Assembly: GCA_038276315.1 (NCBI GenBank)
Contig: JBBPZY010000046.1
Coordinates: 1-36,501, forward strand
DNA length: 36,501 bases
Direction: 5' to 3'
Source: GCA-003244245 sp038276315
Lineage (GTDB): Bacteria; Actinomycetota; Actinomycetes; Mycobacteriales; Pseudonocardiaceae
Part shown: positions 32,755-36,501 of the stretch, piece by piece
Position numbering within the stretch: the stretch's first letter is position 1
Layout of the letters: the number at the start of each line of letters is the position of its first letter
Translations under genes and position numbers: made by a program
Notes under the pieces: generated by a model
Databases searched by the model: none
Seen by the model: the letters and a program-made list of their open reading frames with translations, nothing else
What the model was told of the DNA's origin: nothing

Positions 32755-33177
32755 TCAGTCCGCGCAGCTCCTGGTGATCTTCTCGATCTCGGCGTCGATG
32801 TCGACGGCTAGGCCCTCGCTGCCCAGCGGCACGGCGTCGATCGTGGCCTGGACGAACTGCCGCAGCAGGTCGCGGTCCACCTCGAGGACGGCATGCCCGT
32901 CGGGTGACCGGATCTCGATCAGCGTCACCTTCCAGTCCCCCATCTCGGCGGGGCGCACCCGGACGTCACCGATCCCGGCAGGGGCACTGAGGCCATCCAC
33001 CAGCAGGTCCCGGGCCAGCACCCAGTCCACGAAACGGTTGCCGCGGGTCTGGATCTCGACGGTCACGGCATAGGGATCATCGGTGCAGTAGTTCCAGCGG
33101 GTCACCACTGGCGCCGCGGCCTCATGCAGCAACGCGAACATGTCGTGGGCAACCGCCTCGCCACCGTAGCTCGTCAT
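32755..33177 (-). CDS. SsgA-like sporulation and cell-division protein (SALP)
   Basis: The 140-residue protein matches the SsgA/SsgB family. The pattern includes NYCTDDPYAVTVEIQ, FVDWVLARDLLVDGLSAPAG, then GDVRVRPAEM and EVDRDLLRQFVQATIDAVP. SALPs occur in morphologically complex actinomycetes; SsgB recruits FtsZ to septum sites during sporulation and others guide wall remodelling. Which subtype this is cannot be told here. It starts MTSYGGEAVAHD at 33177 and stands alone. Confidence 0.85.
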   Translation of the reverse strand: MTSYGGEAVAHDMFALLHEAAAPVVTRWNYCTDDPYAVTVEIQTRGNRFVDWVLARDLLVDGLSAPAGIGDVRVRPAEMGDWKVTLIEIRSPDGHAVLEVDRDLLRQFVQATIDAVPLGSEGLAVDIDAEIEKITRSCAD

Positions 33178-33389
33178 GCTGGGCCGCCTCTCCGCGCTGG
33201 TGCCGACCCGACGCGCTCCGAGTCACAACCAGAGTCGATCAATGGGAGCTGATCAGTCGGACGTTGATGTGCTCAGTGAAAACATCGTTGAAGGAGGCCG
33301 GTGCGTACCACCGCACCGCCACATTCACCCCAACTGATGTACCTCGGTGGGGCATACGGGTTAGCCGGATTCGAGTACCGGCTTGTACG
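33178..33389. other. Intergenic region without a supported gene
   Basis: This stretch separates the SsgA-like gene from the end of the acyl-CoA dehydrogenase gene. It contains a GGTGCG/CGCACC hairpin near 33300-33315. It also contains a short frame from GTG 33301 (48 codons) with AAGGAGG only 3 nt before it; the peptide has no recognisable motif and overlaps the dehydrogenase end in antisense. The SsgA-like promoter must lie here, but no hexamers stand out. Confidence 0.3.
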
Positions 33390-34538
33390 TCATAGACCCA
33401 GTGACCGGCCGATTACTTCCTTCATGATCTCGGTGGTGCCGCCGTAGATCCGGGTCACGCGGGCGTCGGCGAAGGCTCGGGTGATGGGGTATTCGAGCAT
33501 GTAGCCGTATCCGCCGTGCAGCTGCACGCAGCCGTCGAGCACCCGGCCCTGCAACTCGGTGCACCACCACTTGGCCTTGGCGGCGTCGACCACGGTCAGC
33601 TCGCCCTCGTTGAGGGCCTCGATGCAGCGGTCGGTGAAGGTCTGCGCGATGTCGATCTCGGTGGCCATCTCAGCCAACCGGAACCTGGTGTTCTGGAACG
33701 ATCCGATCGGCTGGCCGAAGGCCTTGCGGTCCTTGACGTAGGCCAGCGTCAGTTCCAGTGCGGCTCGTGCCGCGGCCACGGCGGCGACGGCCATCGACAG
33801 TCGCTCCTGAGGAAGCCGATCCACCAGGTGAATGAACCCGCGGCCCTGCGTACCAAGCAGGTTGTCGACGGGCACCCGCACATCACGGAAGAACAACTCG
33901 GCGGTGTCCTGGGCGTGCTGACCTAGCTTGATCAGTTTGCGACCGCGCTCGAAGCCCGTCATCCCGCGCTCCACCACGAGCAGGCTCATCCCCTGATGCC
34001 GCTGGGCAGGGTCAGTCTTGACCGCGGTGATGACCAGATCGGCGTTGATGCCGTTGGTGATGAACGTCTTCGATCCGTTGACCAGGAAATGGTCGGCCTG
34101 GCGATGCGCGGTGGTGGCCATGCCGGCCAGGTCGGAACCCATCCCCGGCTCGGTCATCGCGATGGCTGTGATCAACTCACCGGTGGCGATCCCCGGCAAC
34201 CACCGCCGCCGCTGTTCCTCGGTGGCGAGGTCGAGAAAGTACGGCAGGCAGATGTCGTTGTGCAGGCTCAGTCCGAGCCCCGCGCCGGCGGCCCCGGCGC
34301 GCATGATCTCCTCGTCGAGCACTGCGTTGAACCGGAAGTCGGCCACCCCCCCGCCACCGAACTCCGTCGGGATCGCCATGCCGAGAAAGCCGGCGGCACC
34401 GGCGGTGGTGAACAGCTCCCGAGGCACGATGCCATCGGCCTCCCAGGCCGCTAGCTGCGGCGTGACCTCCTTGGCCAGGAAGGCGCGGACGCTCTCGCGG
34501 AAGGCCTCATGCTCGGTTTCGAATAACCGGCGGTGCAT
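33390..34538 (-). CDS. Acyl-CoA dehydrogenase, long-chain (LCAD)-type active site
   Basis: The 382-residue FAD enzyme has the usual three domains. N-terminal helices begin at MHRRLFETEHEAFRESVRAF, the middle beta domain has TAIAMTEPGMGSDLAGM and KTFITNG, and the C-terminal helices carry RKAFGQPIGSFQ. The usual catalytic Glu of YEGT is Gly here (IYGGTTEIMKEVIG). This is as in long-chain enzymes, where the base moves to the helix that here reads RLPQERLSMAV. It probably oxidises a long or branched acyl-CoA. No other beta-oxidation gene is adjacent. It starts at ATG 34538, with GAGGAGG 11 nt upstream, divergent from the regulator gene. Confidence 0.92.
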   Translation of the reverse strand: MHRRLFETEHEAFRESVRAFLAKEVTPQLAAWEADGIVPRELFTTAGAAGFLGMAIPTEFGGGGVADFRFNAVLDEEIMRAGAAGAGLGLSLHNDICLPYFLDLATEEQRRRWLPGIATGELITAIAMTEPGMGSDLAGMATTAHRQADHFLVNGSKTFITNGINADLVITAVKTDPAQRHQGMSLLVVERGMTGFERGRKLIKLGQHAQDTAELFFRDVRVPVDNLLGTQGRGFIHLVDRLPQERLSMAVAAVAAARAALELTLAYVKDRKAFGQPIGSFQNTRFRLAEMATEIDIAQTFTDRCIEALNEGELTVVDAAKAKWWCTELQGRVLDGCVQLHGGYGYMLEYPITRAFADARVTRIYGGTTEIMKEVIGRSLGL

Positions 34539-34675
34539 GTGAGGATGGTCCTCCTCTGGTGGGCCTCTGGTGGGCCCCGCCGCCGGTCGTGGCTCGTTCG
34601 AGGTGTGCTGCGGTCACGTGCGTTGTATTCTCTGCCGCCAGGACACCCGAAGACCAGCCTAAGAGGTGATGCACG

Positions 34676-35668
34676 GTGCTGACTGACGACGCTCGGCAAG
34701 GCCCGTCCGCGGACGCAGCACTAGCCCGAGATACCGGCCTGGTGCACGAGGCATTGTTCTACCGCGACGCTGACGACTACGCCAGCGCAATCATGAGCTT
34801 CCTTCGGGAGGGCTTCGAGCTGGCGCAACCGGCGCTGGCCGCGGTCCCACGCCCGCACTTTGACCTGCTGCAATCGGGGCTCGGGTCCGACGCCGAGAGC
34901 GTCCAGTTCATCGACATGACCGAGGCAGGTCGCAACCCGGGCCGGATCATCCGCACGGTGCTGCACGCGTTCGTCCGGGAACATCCGGCGCGACGGGTCC
35001 GCATCGTCGATGAACCGATCTGGCCGGGCCGGTCCGCGGCGGAGTGCCGCGCCGCGCTGCAACACGAAGCCCTGATCAACATCGCGTTGGCGGACCATGA
35101 GGCGACCGTCCTGTGCCCATACGACCGCAACGGGCTGGACACCGCAACGCTGGAGCAGGTCCGGCAGGCCCATCCGGTGCTGATCGAGCAGGACCGGCGA
35201 GAGATCAGCGCTGATTACCGGGATCCACGTGCCGTCGCTGACGCGAGCCTGCGATCGTTGCCCGACCCACCGGAGTGGTGGGGTGAGATGCGGGTGTTCT
35301 CGTCGCTCACCGAGCTGCGAGCGCTGCGGCTGTTCGTTCAGGATCTGGCTTTGCGGGCTGGACTGCCGGCGCACCGGGTGTCCGATCTGTGTCTAGCGGT
35401 CAACGAGGTCGCCACCAACACCCTGGAGCACACCCATGCGTCGGGTGTCCTCTCGGTCTGGCAGGACCCTGACACCGACAGCCTGATTTGCGAGATCTCG
35501 GACAGCGGGCAGCTGCACGACCGGCTCGTCGGCCGGATGCCGCCCGAGGAGGGAGAGTCGCACGGTCGCGGGTTGATGCTGGTCAACTCGCTGTGCGACC
35601 TGGTCGAGATACCGACCGGTAAGATCGGCGCCGGAACCACCGTCCGGCTACACATGCGGCTGCGGTAA
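34676..35668 (+). CDS. MEDS-domain protein with RsbW-like HATPase (anti-sigma-type regulator)
   Basis: The GTG start has AGAGGTG about 7 nt upstream. Residues about 22-180 resemble the MEDS (DcmR-like) sensory domain: LVHEALFYRDADDYASAIMS and later RRVRIVDEPIWPG. Residues 210-330 form a HATPase_c_2 domain of the RsbW/SpoIIAB type: LCLAVNEVATNTLEHTHASG (N box), EISDSGQ, and GRGLMLVNSLCDLVEI. There is no HisKA domain, so it is more likely an anti-sigma serine kinase or binder than a histidine kinase. No sigma or anti-anti-sigma gene is adjacent. Confidence 0.88.
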   Translation: MLTDDARQGPSADAALARDTGLVHEALFYRDADDYASAIMSFLREGFELAQPALAAVPRPHFDLLQSGLGSDAESVQFIDMTEAGRNPGRIIRTVLHAFVREHPARRVRIVDEPIWPGRSAAECRAALQHEALINIALADHEATVLCPYDRNGLDTATLEQVRQAHPVLIEQDRREISADYRDPRAVADASLRSLPDPPEWWGEMRVFSSLTELRALRLFVQDLALRAGLPAHRVSDLCLAVNEVATNTLEHTHASGVLSVWQDPDTDSLICEISDSGQLHDRLVGRMPPEEGESHGRGLMLVNSLCDLVEIPTGKIGAGTTVRLHMRLR

Positions 35669-35694
35669 TCGCCGCGAGCGAAGTCCCGTGCTAT

Positions 35695-36211
35695 CTACGC
35701 TCGCCCGCGGGCAGCACGGAGAACCTTCCTCGCTATGGCGCGGGCGTTGGTCGGTGTGGTCGTGTCGACTTCGATCGCGATACCGACGCCGACCGGTCTG
35801 GACGGTTCACCCCAGAGCTCCTCTTCAGTTCGAGCAAGGTCGTGGTGTCCCGCGTGACGCGTGCCCGCTCGTGCGTAGCAGCGGGAACGAGCGACGTCGA
35901 GGGGAACCACGCAGCGGACCTCCACGAGACGGCCGGGCAGAGTCGCGACGAGTGTCCTGGTGTAGTTGAACCAAGTGCTGTCCAGGACCGCCGCCGGGCA
36001 GCTCTGGGCGACCCGGAGCATGGCCAGGACGGCAGCTCGGCCGAGGCGTTGTGATTCGGCCACCGTGCCCGTTGGGCCGAGTCCGTACGGCGAGGGCTTC
36101 CTTGATCTCGTCCTTGGCGAGCAGCGGCAGGCGCAGCTGCGCGGCGAGCGCGCGGGCGAGTGTGCTCTTGCCAGAGCCCGGCCAACCGCCAACAAGCACA
36201 AAGAGTCCCAT
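35695..36211 (-). pseudogene. P-loop kinase-like protein, frameshifted
   Basis: From ATG 36211 the frame gives MGLFVLVGGWPGSGKSTLAR (Walker A at 8-17) and LPLLAKDEIKEALA, then loses similarity. A second frame, shifted by one base, carries the expected remainder: ESQRLGRAAVLAMLRVAQSC, VLDSTWFNYTRTLVATLPG, EVRCVVPLDVARSRCYARAG, ARTEEELWGEP, ending at 35695. The net one-base gain lies around 36090-36105. Together the parts make a normal AAA/zeta-toxin-like small kinase of about 170 residues with unknown substrate. It may be a pseudogene or a sequence error. Confidence 0.75.
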
Positions 36212-36436
36212 AACGTCCTGATGCTGAGAATGCATGAGTCATGGCTACCACTACCCGGCACTGCATCCACCGCGCCGTGCGGGGACGGTGTTCGGCCCCA
36301 GATCTCAGCGTCGGTCGCCGCGACTGGACGCCGTTATTCCCGGATTCGGGTGAGGTCGCGTGGTAGCTGTTCAGCTGGTTGATGGTCGTGGTGTGTCGCT
36401 ACAGGTGCTGAGGCCGTAGCCTGGGATGATCTTGGT

Positions 36437-36501
36437 GTGTCGGATTCCGGGTCGTTGGAGGCGTTGGTCGAGCGGTTGCTCGCGCGTGTCCGCGAGTTGG
36501 A
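36437..36501 (+). CDS. Start of a gene, possibly an IS66-type transposase (partial)
   Basis: A GTG frame runs off the right edge: MSDSGSLEALVERLLARVRE, a short coiled-coil-like start. IS66-family transposases begin with a similar leucine- and glutamate-rich helix, but 21 residues are too few to be sure. The 225 nt before it (36212-36436) hold no gene I can support. An insertion-sequence end might lie there, but I could not identify a terminal repeat. Confidence 0.3.
   Translation, partial: MSDSGSLEALVERLLARVREL

Noticed and set aside
1..36501. CRISPR arrays, rRNA and tRNA genes
   Set aside because: No regularly spaced repeats of 25-40 bp with unique spacers and no structured RNA gene signatures were seen. 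The 2774 array has no spacers.

Overview
The window is high-GC actinobacterial DNA. The evidence is a murT/gatD pair for lipid II amidation, an SsgA-like sporulation and cell-division protein (known from morphologically complex actinomycetes), a DUF222/HNH '13E12-type' protein, a DUF4142 protein, frequent GTG starts, several TANNNT promoters placed for leaderless mRNAs, and a Cys-containing leader peptide before a sulfonate-type ABC operon. The species cannot be named from the sequence alone.

Layout. 1-1.7 kb is the end of an integrated mobile element: a gene tail, a small gene and a large serine integrase on the minus strand. Its insertion cut an fpg/nei-type DNA glycosylase gene after the residues IAGV, so only the 5' part of that gene remains (1720-2253). 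2.3-9.9 kb holds a small membrane protein behind a 25-bp tandem repeat, an RNHCP zinc-ribbon protein, a DUF4142 protein, a bis-heme ferric-reductase-like flavoprotein, a decayed two-component pair, a secreted beta-propeller protein and a CorA-type channel. 9.9-14 kb is cell-wall related: uppP, gatD-murT and a DMT-family permease, followed by a VapBC-type toxin-antitoxin pair.

14.8-23.1 kb is a defence island: a frameshifted DUF262 gene, radC, and a minus-strand cluster in transcription order hsdR - abiEi - abiEii - hsdMS. The AbiE toxin-antitoxin genes sit inside the type I restriction-modification cluster. abiEi/abiEii overlap by 4 nt and abiEii/hsdMS by up to 29 nt. An AT-rich gap with an operator-like dyad precedes abiEi, so the methyltransferase-specificity gene may be transcribed with the toxin-antitoxin pair. 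This is the most notable arrangement in the window.

23.3-26.6 kb has a NodB-family deacetylase, an MGDG-synthase/MurG-like glycosyltransferase preceded by a near-perfect TACA/TGTA dyad, and a BlaR/M56 peptidase with a BlaI repressor. 26.7-31 kb is an ssuABC-type operon with a probably leaderless Cys leader peptide. Its 3' end is disturbed: a second VapBC pair lies between two direct copies (about 94% identical, offset exactly 1050 bp) of the last 213 bp of ssuC. 31-36.5 kb carries the DUF222/HNH gene, the SsgA-like gene, an LCAD-type acyl-CoA dehydrogenase, a MEDS/HATPase anti-sigma-type regulator, a frameshifted P-loop kinase gene and the start of a possible transposase.

Three 64-66 bp palindromic elements with related GAACTCG arms (3287, 29741, 31001) lie between genes. 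Three genes (histidine kinase, DUF262, P-loop kinase) each show one net single-base frameshift. These may be real decay or assembly errors, and read-level data would be needed to tell which.
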